Source of the DNA: Thalassomonas sp. M1454
GTDB taxonomy: Bacteria; Pseudomonadota; Gammaproteobacteria; Enterobacterales; Alteromonadaceae
DNA length: 64,000 nucleotides
Direction: 5' to 3'
Assembly (NCBI RefSeq): GCF_007097525.1
Contig: NZ_VKDD01000006.1
Location: 217,100-281,099, forward strand
Part shown: positions 1-8,536 of the stretch, piece by piece
Layout: every line of letters starts with the position of its first letter
Numbering within the stretch: position 1 is the first letter of the stretch
Program-made: the position numbers and the translations under genes
Notes under the pieces: model-generated
What the model saw: the letters and a program-made list of their open reading frames with translations, nothing else
Database searches by the model: none
What the model was told of the DNA's origin: nothing

Positions 1-2
1 TA

Positions 3-335
3 GCCATTAGCTTTATTGTACCTACACTGCCAAGTAATCATATTTGGCATATATTAACCGTTGGCGGCATGGGCGGATTAATATTAGCAATGATCTCGCG
101 TGTATCACTTGGACACACAGGCAGTCCATTAGTGGTTCCTGGCTTAATGCCCTTTGCATTTATAATGATTTTTTTCGGTGCATTAATCAGAACACTTGGC
201 CCGTGGTTAGCCCCTGAAAACTATATTATATTTATTAATTTCAGTATTTTAGCTTGGCTACTAGCATATGGTTTGTTTATTTTTTATTATGCTCCTAAGT
301 TATTAAAAGCACGTAAAGATGGACGCCCGGGTTAG
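3..335 (+). CDS. nnrS: NnrS family protein, C-terminal part (5' truncated by window edge)
   Basis: Only the last 110 or so residues are in the window; the frame is open from base 3. The visible part contains the conserved NnrS stretch with IWHILTVGGMGG followed by MISRVSLGHTG, then two hydrophobic helices and a short basic tail ending ARKDGRPG. NnrS proteins are haem- and copper-containing, multi-spanning inner-membrane proteins linked to nitric oxide stress and denitrification regulons. The stop lies 3 bases before the ATG of the next gene, so the two are probably co-transcribed. The family call rests on the MGGLILAMISRVSLGHTG signature and the membrane character; the rest of the gene cannot be judged. 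Confidence 0.85.
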   Translation, partial: AISFIVPTLPSNHIWHILTVGGMGGLILAMISRVSLGHTGSPLVVPGLMPFAFIMIFFGALIRTLGPWLAPENYIIFINFSILAWLLAYGLFIFYYAPKLLKARKDGRPG

Positions 336-338
336 CAC

Positions 339-1292
339 ATGAAAATAGTATGTTTAGATAGAAGCACCATTGATGAAAGTATCAACTTCAAAGGCATAGA
401 AGATCAAGCTGAAAACATCACCTACCATGACTTTACCCCAAGCGATAAAGTCATATTTAGATGTAAGTATGCAGAAGTGATCATCACCAACAAGGTGGTT
501 TTAACTAAGGCGCAACTTGAGCAATTACCAAGATTAAAACTTATATGTATTGCAGCTACTGGTACCAATAACGTAGATATTGAAGCGGCTACAGCACTTG
601 GTATTAAAGTATGTAATGTAAAGTCCTACTCAACGCCATCCGTGGCTCAATACGTTTTTTCTATGCTATTAGAGCATATGCAAAAGAGCGCACATTACAT
701 TGCAAACACAAGGCAAAATCACTGGCAAAACAGTCCTATTTTTTGTCATTTTAGCCTACCAATAAACGAACTCAGCAATAAAGTGATATCGATTGTAGGT
801 TACGGTGAGATAGCCAAGGCGGTAGAAAGAATCGCCCACGCTTTCGGGATGAAAGTGTTAATTGCTGAACGCCAAGGAGCAACAAATATTCGCCCTGAAC
901 GGGTTAGCTTTGAGCAAGCATTGCAACTTGCCGATGTGGTTACATTGCATAGCCCATTAACAGCAGAAACAGCAGGTTTAATTAATAAGCAAACCTTAGC
1001 TTTAATGAAACCCACGGCTATTTTAATTAATACGGCTCGAGGTGGATTAGTTAACAGTAAAGACTTGCTTAGCAGCATCAAAGCAAAGCAACTTGGCGCA
1101 GCCATATTAGATGTTTTAGAACAAGAGCCACCACCTCAGGACCATATATTATTAAATACGGTACAAGACAATCTATACATCACTGCACACATTGCATGGG
1201 GAAGTCTAGAAGCTCAACAAAGGCTTGTCGATGGTATTGCCAATAATATTGCTAGTTTCTTAAATGGTGAAAGGTTGAATCAACTCAACTAA
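339..1292 (+). CDS. D-2-hydroxyacid dehydrogenase (hydroxypyruvate/glycerate dehydrogenase-like)
   Basis: A 317-residue NAD(P)-dependent D-isomer-specific 2-hydroxyacid dehydrogenase, cytosolic, interconverting 2-oxo acids and D-2-hydroxyacids. The nucleotide-binding loop is VGYGEIA near residues 151-157, so the usual third glycine is alanine. The catalytic arginine sits in NTARGGLVN (about 234), the glutamate in LEQEPP and the histidine in TAHIAWGS (about 283). The ending TAHIAWGSLEAQQRLVDGI resembles glycerate dehydrogenase/hydroxypyruvate reductase (HprA-type) more than PdxB or SerA; there is no ACT domain and the length is normal. It starts 3 bases after the nnrS stop. Substrate is inferred only from overall resemblance. 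Confidence 0.88.
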   Translation: MKIVCLDRSTIDESINFKGIEDQAENITYHDFTPSDKVIFRCKYAEVIITNKVVLTKAQLEQLPRLKLICIAATGTNNVDIEAATALGIKVCNVKSYSTPSVAQYVFSMLLEHMQKSAHYIANTRQNHWQNSPIFCHFSLPINELSNKVISIVGYGEIAKAVERIAHAFGMKVLIAERQGATNIRPERVSFEQALQLADVVTLHSPLTAETAGLINKQTLALMKPTAILINTARGGLVNSKDLLSSIKAKQLGAAILDVLEQEPPPQDHILLNTVQDNLYITAHIAWGSLEAQQRLVDGIANNIASFLNGERLNQLN

Positions 1293-1303
1293 TAAACGAA
1301 TAA

Positions 1304-1339
1304 CTTATTGACCAGTAAAGTTAAACACTGGTCAATAAG
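1304..1339. terminator. Inverted repeat between convergent genes, likely bidirectional terminator
   Basis: A perfect 13-bp inverted repeat: CTTATTGACCAGT (1304-1316), a 10-base loop, and its exact complement (1327-1339). It lies between the dehydrogenase stop and the stop of the convergent small gene. No strong U-tract follows on either strand, so termination is inferred from position and stem strength. Confidence 0.5.
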
Positions 1340-1358
1340 ATATTCTCACAGTCTGTGT

Positions 1359-1580
1359 TTAAGCGATTGCTTGAATTGGAAAAGCTCTATCTCCTGCAGT
1401 ATTCAAAATATCAATCATGCCTTCACAAATAGCAATAATTGACTTTTCTTGTTTAAATGAATCAGGAATATCTAGTAAGCCGTTATGATTAACGGCAAAC
1501 TCTTGAACTTCGTGTTGTAACTCTAAGGAATGGTTATCGTAATACATTACGGTAACTGCTTTGGTATTTATATCTGACAT
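1359..1580 (-). CDS. Small conserved-looking hypothetical protein (possibly TIGR02922-like)
   Basis: A 73-residue acidic soluble protein with no signal peptide or membrane segment. It begins MSDINTKAVTVMYYDN and has a predicted strand-rich N-terminal half (VTVMYYD, LELQHEVQEFAV) followed by a helix-like C-terminal part. I do not recognise a function. The size and the N-terminal VTVMYYD pattern recall the small TIGR02922 family described from Colwellia and relatives, but that is from memory and unverified. It is a single gene facing away from a long inverted repeat at 1621-1654. It is convergent with the dehydrogenase upstream in the window. Confidence 0.6.
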   Translation of the reverse strand: MSDINTKAVTVMYYDNHSLELQHEVQEFAVNHNGLLDIPDSFKQEKSIIAICEGMIDILNTAGDRAFPIQAIA

Positions 1581-1620
1581 ACTGAACTCTCTTATTAATT
1601 ATTTTATGAGTTCCATCTGA

Positions 1621-1654
1621 AACAATATTTGCTTTAAATAAACTAAATATTGTT
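1621..1654. promoter_or_regulatory. 10-bp perfect inverted repeat upstream of the 73-aa gene
   Basis: AACAATATTT (1621-1630) and its exact complement AAATATTGTT (1645-1654) are separated by 14 bases. The repeat lies about 40 bases upstream of the minus-strand start at 1580, where a promoter or 5' leader would be. It could be an operator or an mRNA hairpin; the high AT content makes chance a real alternative. Confidence 0.3.
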
Positions 1655-1775
1655 AGCGAGTTGAAGATTCCTTCCAAACCGCTAAATAGACAATAAATCA
1701 GCAAATTAAATTATTCAAGCTTTTTCAACTAAAAAATGACAACGATATCAAAGATATTTTGTACGCAAGCTTTGG

Positions 1776-3158
1776 TTAGAAATATTGATCTTTAATCTTA
1801 CCATAGTGAAAATAGCCCCATTGCCCTATACGTCTTAGTGCAGGCAGTGGAAATTTAGGTAAATGAGAATTAAACAAAGGTAAGTTAGGTAATTCTTTAC
1901 CTGCTACTTTATCCGCTAAACGCTTACCCGCCTGCACAGAAAAAGAAACACCGTTACCACAATAGCCCATAGCGTATAAAACATTTTCGTTGTCCTGGGC
2001 GTTATTAATATGAGGGATATCATCTAAAGACATACAAATCCAACCGGACCATGCATATTGATATTGCAAGCTTTGTAGGGCTGGAAAGCTTTGCTTTAAT
2101 ACCGATAGCAAACGCTGAGCATAATAAGGGTCATCAGCTGATTTTCCGGTTATCGCGCCTCTGCCACCAAATAAAATTCTATTATCGGGTAGCTTGCGAT
2201 AGTAATATTTAAGTGCCCTGGTATCCATTACCACATTAGCAGTTAAAAAATTACATTGAGCAACTTGTGCATCGCTCAAAGGCTCGGTAACAATAATCTG
2301 CGATAGTACTGGCAGAGTTCTATTGGCGATACTTAAATGGAAGCCTTTTGGTGTATAACCATTAGTAGCAATAACAACTTTTTTGGCAGTTACCTTTGCT
2401 TTAGGAGTAATTAATATTTGCTTATTATTTTCTTCAAACCATTGGCTAACTGGAGTGCCTGTATATACCTTAGCTCCTGCTTGTTGAGCTAACTGCTGAT
2501 ATCCCCAAGCTAGTTTTAATGGGTTAATCCCATAGCCATCTTTAAACCTCAAGCCGCCATGAGCATTTTCATCGGCCATGTAGTTTTGATGTATTTCGCT
2601 GCGGCTCAATTGTTCAACTTCATAACCAAAGGTCTTTTCTAATAGCTTTGCCTGTGTCGACAGTGACGCCATCATACTAGGTTTATGAGCAACCCGAATA
2701 TAACCACTTTCTTGGGCTTGACAGTCTATTCCTTGCTTAATAAGTTCATTTACCGTTTCAACACCTTGGCAAACTTCACTATAGATACCTCGCATCACCT
2801 CTTCGCCCCATTGCGCAGACATAGCTGACCAAGGTTTGCGACCCGTTGATTTTAAGATAAAGCCGGCATTGCGGCCGCTACATCCCCATGCAGTTTGATT
2901 AGCTTCTAAGACAGTGGCTTTAATATTATATTCTTTGGCTAGATGCAAAGCACAAGACAGCCCAGTATAGCCCGCACCAATAATGACCACATCAATATCA
3001 ATATCTTCATTAAGTTGACCATCACTTTTAGGTGCTTTACCCGAAACATCGGCCCAGTAACTTTCAGGATATGGCTGATTCTCACCAGGAGATGATTGCA
3101 ATAAAGGATCGTACATAGGAAATTCTACAGTTTTATAGCTAATATTTTCACTTATCAT
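1776..3158 (-). CDS. FAD-dependent oxidoreductase, DAO family (gamma-glutamylputrescine oxidase-like)
   Basis: A 460-residue flavoprotein of the D-amino-acid oxidase/glycine oxidase fold. The dinucleotide-binding motif is VVIIGAGYTGLSCALHLA (GAGYTG at residues 61-66), followed by the acidic end of the Rossmann unit (VLEAN) and the CSGRNAGFI segment that contacts FAD. A second FAD contact lies near the C-terminus (YAMGYCGNGVSFSVQAGKRLAD). The leading SYWAD stretch and length fit the PuuB/OrdL-type family that oxidises amines or gamma-glutamyl-polyamines. There are no other polyamine catabolism genes nearby, so the substrate is open. It is divergent from the GNAT gene, with about 60 bases between starts. 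Confidence 0.85.
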   Translation of the reverse strand: MISENISYKTVEFPMYDPLLQSSPGENQPYPESYWADVSGKAPKSDGQLNEDIDIDVVIIGAGYTGLSCALHLAKEYNIKATVLEANQTAWGCSGRNAGFILKSTGRKPWSAMSAQWGEEVMRGIYSEVCQGVETVNELIKQGIDCQAQESGYIRVAHKPSMMASLSTQAKLLEKTFGYEVEQLSRSEIHQNYMADENAHGGLRFKDGYGINPLKLAWGYQQLAQQAGAKVYTGTPVSQWFEENNKQILITPKAKVTAKKVVIATNGYTPKGFHLSIANRTLPVLSQIIVTEPLSDAQVAQCNFLTANVVMDTRALKYYYRKLPDNRILFGGRGAITGKSADDPYYAQRLLSVLKQSFPALQSLQYQYAWSGWICMSLDDIPHINNAQDNENVLYAMGYCGNGVSFSVQAGKRLADKVAGKELPNLPLFNSHLPKFPLPALRRIGQWGYFHYGKIKDQYF

Positions 3159-3218
3159 GGCAAAATAGCATTACAATATAAAGTCTTTAGCAACGAATTA
3201 CTGCCCTTAGGTGCATTT

Positions 3219-3791
3219 ATGAACAAACAAGATATCACTTATCACTCGTTAACTGAGAACGACTTTAAGCAGATACTGATATTAGCCAATCACGTCCATG
3301 GTGATGGTTACCTGAATTTACAGCAAATGCAGCAATGGTATAAAAACGGGTTAAAAGACAACTTAAATGCAAGCTTTGTTGCTTATCACGATAAAAAGCT
3401 AGTTGGTTTTCGAATAAGTTTTAGCCAACAAAACTGGGCTATAGATCAGTGGTACTCACCAGATTTATGGCAAGTAGAGTTAAAAGATACTGCATACTTT
3501 AAATGTAACACTGTTGATGAAAATTATCGTGGCTTAGGCATAGGCTCTAAATTATTAAGCTTATCTATCGCCACCTTAAAGCAGCAAGGTGCAAAAGCAG
3601 GAGTAAGCCATTTATGGCGACAAAGTCCAGGTAATAGTGCGGTAAAGTACTTTACCAAGTGTGGCGGTAAGTTAGTTAAGTTGCACCCTGATAAATGGCG
3701 TGAAGACAGCTTAAATGGCTATGAATGTACAATTTGCGGATTTGACTGCCACTGTGAAGCGGCAGAAATGATTATTTATTTTAATGAATAG
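3219..3791 (+). CDS. GNAT family N-acetyltransferase with cysteine-rich C-terminal tail
   Basis: A 190-residue GNAT protein. The acetyl-CoA pyrophosphate-binding loop is RGLGIGSKLL (about residues 104-113), preceded by the beta-4 strand KCNTVDENY. The fold continues with SLSIATLKQQGAKAG and NSAVKYFTKCGGKLV. After the GNAT core there is an unusual tail with C-x2-C-x3-C-x-C (ECTICGFDCHCEA, about 169-182), which could bind a metal. An AGGTG ribosome binding site precedes the ATG. It is divergently paired with the FAD oxidoreductase, suggesting shared regulation. The acceptor substrate is unknown. Confidence 0.85.
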   Translation: MNKQDITYHSLTENDFKQILILANHVHGDGYLNLQQMQQWYKNGLKDNLNASFVAYHDKKLVGFRISFSQQNWAIDQWYSPDLWQVELKDTAYFKCNTVDENYRGLGIGSKLLSLSIATLKQQGAKAGVSHLWRQSPGNSAVKYFTKCGGKLVKLHPDKWREDSLNGYECTICGFDCHCEAAEMIIYFNE

Positions 3792-3793
3792 TT

Positions 3794-3828
3794 TGCTTAT
3801 TTTAGCTATAAACCAACTTAAATAAGCA
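3794..3828. terminator. Weak hairpin between convergent genes
   Basis: TGCTTATTT (3794-3802) and AAATAAGCA (3820-3828) form a 9-bp inverted repeat with a long loop. It lies between the GNAT stop (3791) and the porin stop (3837). The placement suits a bidirectional terminator, but the stem is AT-rich and weak. Confidence 0.3.
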
Positions 3829-3836
3829 GGTCTTAA

Positions 3837-5309
3837 CTAGAAAGTCGCTAATACTGACATATAAAACATGCTTTGGTCTGTTTTATCATTTTCATAGATA
3901 GGATTAGTCGAAGTAGTAGGAATTTCCTGTTCAACTTTATCGCGCACGTCATGAACAAAACTACCAGTAAATAAATATGCTGCGCCAAATTCAAATCGTA
4001 AGTTGTAAGGTAAAGGATCCCAACGTAAACGAGCTTCAATCTGATTGCCTAAGTAACGATCAGATTTTCCAGTCTCATCTCTAATACCTGTGGTAGACCA
4101 AGCATCTTTATCTGAAGCAAGCCAATAAAACTTATCAGCAATCATTACACTTATTTTATCTCGAGGAAAATATTCTAAACGAAAGCCACCTGCAATTAAG
4201 TTACTTCGAGCAAATGGGCCATAGAGGCTAGTTGGGCCAAAATCCCCTCTTCGAGCCCCATATAGAGTATCAAATCGGTTATTTTTACCGTCATCAGGGT
4301 CTTTATCTCCACTAGCATAATCGAGCTCAAGTGAAACCCGCGTTTCATGCTCATCAGTTAAGGTATAACCGATTTCAGCATGGTGAAAATGAGCAAAGTG
4401 ATCTAAGTTATCTTGATCAGATAAAGCTGCTGACTCTCTAGATTTACCCGTTTGCCACATGGTTTCAAATTCATAGTCATATTCACCAATAGATGGTCGA
4501 GTATAAACTCGTGCGCCAAGGGTTAATAAATCACGATTTCGAGTAGTAAAATCCGGACCATCTTCTTCGATAAGACCGAATAAGAATAATTCAGTATTAG
4601 CGTCGTCAATTAAAGTGGATGAGTTTGCAAAAACACCTAAGAAGTTAGATTTAAAGTTTTCTTCATCAAATTCATATTTATTATCAACAAGGTCGTTTCG
4701 CTCACTAGGGGTTCTAACAACGGGAAACATATAAAAGGCTGTGATTGACTCACCAGAATCAAGTTGCCAGTTATTATTAATACCATTGAAATTATTCATG
4801 GTATTACGATAACCGTTTCGAGCGACCAATCGACGGCTACCTAGGTCCATAGTTTGACGACCAATTTTGACGTAATTATCACTATTAAGTGAAAACATAC
4901 TTCGATAATGGTAACCAACATAAGCTTGGGAAATGGCAAAAGTGTTTACCATGCTAGAGGTTACTTTCGAGTTATCATCCGCTTGTGACTGACGAGAATC
5001 AGCTAGCTCAGCGACAATATCCATTTCGCCTCGTGTAATTTCAGCTTTTATCCGAGTTCGAAATAATAAAACTTGATCATTGCCATCTACGCCACCTTGA
5101 AAAACGCCATCGGTATGTTCAAAACGCGCCCTTGCATTACCTGATAGTTTTAACCATTCAGGTAACTCGAGAGAATCATTTACTCGCCAAGGCACAAATG
5201 GTTCTTCAGCAGAAGCTGACTGCATAAAAAATGCGGTAGAACACAGCGCAAATACGGCCTTTACTAATAGGTGCTTTATTGACACTAACAAACAATTCCC
5301 AAAAGACAA
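3837..5309 (-). CDS. Outer-membrane porin of the alginate-export (AlgE-like) type
   Basis: A beta-barrel outer-membrane protein of about 482-490 residues. The N-terminus has a signal peptide (hydrophobic LLVKAVFALCSTAFFMQ, cleavage after SASA). The mature protein opens with WRVNDSLELPEWLKLSGNARARFEH, typical of the alginate_exp superfamily, and continues as alternating amphipathic strands with aromatic girdles. It ends in ATF, the usual C-terminal phenylalanine for BAM recognition. The longest frame starts with TTG at 5309; a GTG at 5285 gives a tidier signal peptide and may be the true start. No polysaccharide-use genes are adjacent, so the substrate is not known. The gene stands alone. Confidence 0.8.
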   Translation of the reverse strand: MSFGNCLLVSIKHLLVKAVFALCSTAFFMQSASAEEPFVPWRVNDSLELPEWLKLSGNARARFEHTDGVFQGGVDGNDQVLLFRTRIKAEITRGEMDIVAELADSRQSQADDNSKVTSSMVNTFAISQAYVGYHYRSMFSLNSDNYVKIGRQTMDLGSRRLVARNGYRNTMNNFNGINNNWQLDSGESITAFYMFPVVRTPSERNDLVDNKYEFDEENFKSNFLGVFANSSTLIDDANTELFLFGLIEEDGPDFTTRNRDLLTLGARVYTRPSIGEYDYEFETMWQTGKSRESAALSDQDNLDHFAHFHHAEIGYTLTDEHETRVSLELDYASGDKDPDDGKNNRFDTLYGARRGDFGPTSLYGPFARSNLIAGGFRLEYFPRDKISVMIADKFYWLASDKDAWSTTGIRDETGKSDRYLGNQIEARLRWDPLPYNLRFEFGAAYLFTGSFVHDVRDKVEQEIPTTSTNPIYENDKTDQSMFYMSVLATF

Positions 5310-5517
5310 TGATGAAAAATTAAGCTACTAAATAGGGCTGGGAAAGAAAACTAATACCCGACCTTAATTTATATAAAGTTATTATACTTATATTAGTTAA
5401 AGTTTTGCATTTAAAAATGCCAATACAGTACAAAATTATTACCGCTAGTATAGTCTGCTTCGATTTCATTTAACAAAACAAATTTGTAACTTTATACGGT
5501 AAAAGTGTTTAAAAGCT

Positions 5518-6210
5518 TTAAAATAAAGATGGTTGTTGCTCATCTATTTGCCAGTCTATGGGTTTAATTTTATTGGCGATTAAATACTGATTTATTTTTG
5601 AAAAGTGCTGACACCCAAAAAAGCCACGATAAGATGATAAAGGTGAAGGGTGTGCACTGGTTAAAACTAAGTGTTTAGTGCTGTCAATAAATCGCCCTTT
5701 TTTCTGCGCATGAGCCCCCCAAAGCACAAAAACAACATTGCTTTTATGTTCATTAATTTTTGCAATTATGGCATCTGTATATCTTTCCCAGCCTAACTTA
5801 GCATGGGAGTGAGCGTTACCTTGTTGTACCGACAATACGGTATTTAACAATAATACTCCTTGCTTAGCCCAACTTGTTAAGTTGCCATGTGTAGGTATAG
5901 TAAAACCTTCAATATCCGTGGCTAATTCTTTATACATATTAGCTAAAGATGGTGGTATTTTTACTCCTTGCTTTACCGAAAAAGATAAACCATGAGCTTG
6001 TCCTGGGCCATGGTATGGGTCTTGGCCAAGTATAACCACTTTAAGATCATCAAAAGACGTAAGTTCAAGGGCCGTATATAACTCATCATCACTAGGAAAT
6101 ATATTTACCCCTTGCGCTCTTTCATTGGCAATGGTGGTTAATATAGATTGAAAGTATTCTTGCTCTTGCTCACTTTTTAATAATTCATGCCAATGCACAA
6201 CAGACTCCAA
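5518..6210 (-). CDS. ung: Uracil-DNA glycosylase
   Basis: A family 1 uracil-DNA glycosylase of 230 residues, the usual size, that removes uracil from DNA to start base excision repair. The catalytic water-activating loop [18 protein letters not shown] is at residues 62-79, with the aspartate at 64. The DNA-intercalation loop [14 protein letters not shown] is near residue 187. [15 protein letters not shown]-like core sequence is present ([15 protein letters not shown]). It lies downstream of the thr operon on the same strand but behind a strong terminator at 6213-6248. It is therefore probably transcribed from its own promoter within or just after that hairpin. Confidence 0.97.
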   Translation of the reverse strand: MESVVHWHELLKSEQEQEYFQSILTTIANERAQGVNIFPSDDELYTALELTSFDDLKVVILGQDPYHGPGQAHGLSFSVKQGVKIPPSLANMYKELATDIEGFTIPTHGNLTSWAKQGVLLLNTVLSVQQGNAHSHAKLGWERYTDAIIAKINEHKSNVVFVLWGAHAQKKGRFIDSTKHLVLTSAHPSPLSSYRGFFGCQHFSKINQYLIANKIKPIDWQIDEQQPSLF

Positions 6211-6212
6211 AT

Positions 6213-6248
6213 AAAAAAACTCTAAGCATACTAGTATACTTAGAGTTT
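6213..6248 (-). terminator. Rho-independent terminator of the thrABC operon
   Basis: On the minus strand the stem AAACTCTAAG pairs with CTTAGAGTTT and the inner ATACTAGTAT extends it, followed at once by a run of T (A at 6213-6219 on the plus strand). It sits 26 bases after the thrC stop and abuts the ung start, separating the two transcription units. Confidence 0.8.
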
Positions 6249-6273
6249 GATTTACTAAAATGATTTATTAGTA

Positions 6274-7575
6274 CTATTTCTTACAACGCTCTAATAAGTA
6301 ACTACGTAATGCAGAAAAATCAAAGTCTAAATCTTCAGATAGACTCATTTCACCGGCACAATCGGCAAGCTCTTTCGGTAAGCCCAGAGGACGACCTAGT
6401 ATACTTTCAACTGTTTCTTTAAACTTAGCCGGATGAGCAGTACCTAAAAATACGCCATACTCTGAATCTGTAATCCCGTATTGCAGAGCTTTATATGCAA
6501 CACTTGCATGTGGTTCACAGATGTAGCCTTTCGCGTTAAGCTTATGCATACCCATTTGTGTTTGCTCTTCATCAATAGCAATAGAACTTAAACAGTCCTC
6601 AGCTACAATGCCACTTTTCAGCATATGTTCAACTCGTGGCCAGTTATTTGGTTTCGACACATCCATAGCATTAGACATAGTAGCAACCGTTTCAGTTGGC
6701 TCCCACTCACCAGTTTCTAAATACCTTGGCACGGTATCATTTAAGTTAGTTGCCGCAATGAAACGCTTAATCGGTAAGCCCATAGCTTTTGCTAACAAGC
6801 CAGCAGTTAAGTTACCAAAGTTACCACTAGGAATAGCAAACACTAGCTCATCAATGTTACCTCGTTGACGGTATAACTGAGCCGCAGCTTCAAAGTAATA
6901 ACTAATTTGAGCTAATAAACGGCTAATGTTGATTGAGTTAGCTGAATTTAAACCAATTGCATCGGCTAGCTCTAAATCATCAAAAGACTGCTTAACTAAA
7001 CTCTGACAGTCATCAAAGCTACCATTGACCGATAATGTCGAAATATTATCGCCCAACGTGGTAAACATTTTCTCTTGTAATAAACTAATCTTGCCTTTCG
7101 GGAACATGATCACAACTTTAATGTTATCAAGTCCATAAAAAGCATGCGCAACCGCTGCACCGGTATCACCAGACGTTGCCGTTAAAATAGTAATTTTTTC
7201 ATTATTATCTTCAGTGAATTTTTGTAAACACTGCGCCATAAAGCGTGCGCCAAAATCTTTAAACGCTAGCGTTGGCCCATGGAACAATTCTAAAATCGAA
7301 TTTTTTTCATCAACCGCTTGAATTAATGCCGGAAAATTAAATGCATTAGTAACAATTTGAGCAAATTCATCTTCGCTTAAATCATCTTTAACAAATGGAT
7401 ATAAAATTTTGGTACTACGCTCAACGAGTGGCATAGATAATAAAGATTCAATGTCATCAGCAAAATTAGGTAACTCTTTCGGGAAAAATAACCCTTGGTT
7501 TTTACCAAGTCCTTGACGGACAGCCTGTGAAAAACTCACTTCTTGTTCTGGGTGTTTTAAGTTATAAAATTTCAT
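6274..7575 (-). CDS. thrC: Threonine synthase
   Basis: PLP-dependent threonine synthase, last step of threonine biosynthesis (O-phosphohomoserine to threonine), cytosolic. I chose the ATG at 7575 (433 residues): it gives the family-typical start MKFYNLKHPEQEVSFSQAV and has AGGA six bases upstream. The longer open frame would run into thrB. The PLP-binding lysine is K106 in HGPTLAFKDFGARF, and the phosphate-binding region is TATSGDTGAAVAHAF. The serine-rich SGNFGNLTAGL loop is also present. It is the third gene of thrABC, 13 bases after thrB, and is followed by a strong terminator. Confidence 0.97.
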   Translation of the reverse strand: MKFYNLKHPEQEVSFSQAVRQGLGKNQGLFFPKELPNFADDIESLLSMPLVERSTKILYPFVKDDLSEDEFAQIVTNAFNFPALIQAVDEKNSILELFHGPTLAFKDFGARFMAQCLQKFTEDNNEKITILTATSGDTGAAVAHAFYGLDNIKVVIMFPKGKISLLQEKMFTTLGDNISTLSVNGSFDDCQSLVKQSFDDLELADAIGLNSANSINISRLLAQISYYFEAAAQLYRQRGNIDELVFAIPSGNFGNLTAGLLAKAMGLPIKRFIAATNLNDTVPRYLETGEWEPTETVATMSNAMDVSKPNNWPRVEHMLKSGIVAEDCLSSIAIDEEQTQMGMHKLNAKGYICEPHASVAYKALQYGITDSEYGVFLGTAHPAKFKETVESILGRPLGLPKELADCAGEMSLSEDLDFDFSALRSYLLERCKK

Positions 7576-7588
7576 ATTATTCCTAGTG

Positions 7589-8536
7589 CTATATAACGCG
7601 AGCGCCTTGCACATCAATTTCGCAGATATGCACAAACCCTTGGTCTGATTGTAAATAGTGCTGTTTTAAATATTCAGCTAAGGTATCAGCCATAGCTTGG
7701 TCATCACAGACAGCAAAAAGTGTTGGCCCTGAGCCAGAAATGCCAGCCGCTTTGGCACCATTTTTTAATAAATATTGTTTAGTTTCACTAAACTTCGGCA
7801 ATAAGTTTTCACGATATGGTTCAGCTACCACATCGGTAATATAATTTAGTGCTTGTTCATTATCTTCTCGATGACAAGCATCAACAAAACTCGCTAAGTT
7901 TTGCCCATATTGAATTAATTGCCCACGAGTGTACATTTCAGGCAATGCTTCTCTTGCTTCTTTGGTAGACATTTCAATACCAGGATAAGCCATAATCCAA
8001 TAACTGCCCTTTAGTGCAGGTATTGTTTTGGTGATAACTTCAGGGTCGCTCACCATAAGTTGTAAGCCACCATAATAGCAAGGGGCAACATTATCATAAT
8101 GTAAGCTACCACTAATTTTTGCTTCCATAGCGCCCATCATGGCTAACATCTGCTCACGGTTAAAGAAGTTATCATAATATTCATTTAAGGCAACAAGTGC
8201 CGCCACTACAGAGCAAGCACTAGAGCCTAGCCCACTTCCTACTGGCATTTTTTTATCAAGTACTAAATCGACACTCAATACATTTTGATGAAAGGCCGTT
8301 AATTGCTCATTAAATAAAACTAAGCAATCCCAAACAATATTACTTTTTGGCTCTTGTGGTAATTTATTAGCGAAATCCCCTACCACACTCAAGGTACTTG
8401 CTGTACCTTGCGCCGAGGATATTTCAACTACATCACCTAATAATTCGCCAGAGAGCGGTTGCACCGCCATACCGAGTACATCAAAACCAACACTAACATT
8501 ACCGATAGAAGCAGGTGCAAATACTTTAATAGTCAT
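7589..8536 (-). CDS. thrB: Homoserine kinase
   Basis: GHMP-superfamily homoserine kinase (ATP-dependent O-phosphorylation of homoserine), 315 residues. The N-terminus is [22 protein letters not shown] and the GHMP ATP loop is PVGSGLGSSACSVVAAL (about residues 96-112). The C-terminal glycine-rich GISGSGPTLFAVC motif is present. The ATG at 8536 overlaps the thrA stop by one base (TAATG). It is preceded by AGGAGATGTA, a strong ribosome binding site, so thrB is translationally coupled to thrA. An in-frame upstream ATG inside thrA (8554) is less likely. Confidence 0.97.
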   Translation of the reverse strand: MTIKVFAPASIGNVSVGFDVLGMAVQPLSGELLGDVVEISSAQGTASTLSVVGDFANKLPQEPKSNIVWDCLVLFNEQLTAFHQNVLSVDLVLDKKMPVGSGLGSSACSVVAALVALNEYYDNFFNREQMLAMMGAMEAKISGSLHYDNVAPCYYGGLQLMVSDPEVITKTIPALKGSYWIMAYPGIEMSTKEAREALPEMYTRGQLIQYGQNLASFVDACHREDNEQALNYITDVVAEPYRENLLPKFSETKQYLLKNGAKAAGISGSGPTLFAVCDDQAMADTLAEYLKQHYLQSDQGFVHICEIDVQGARVI

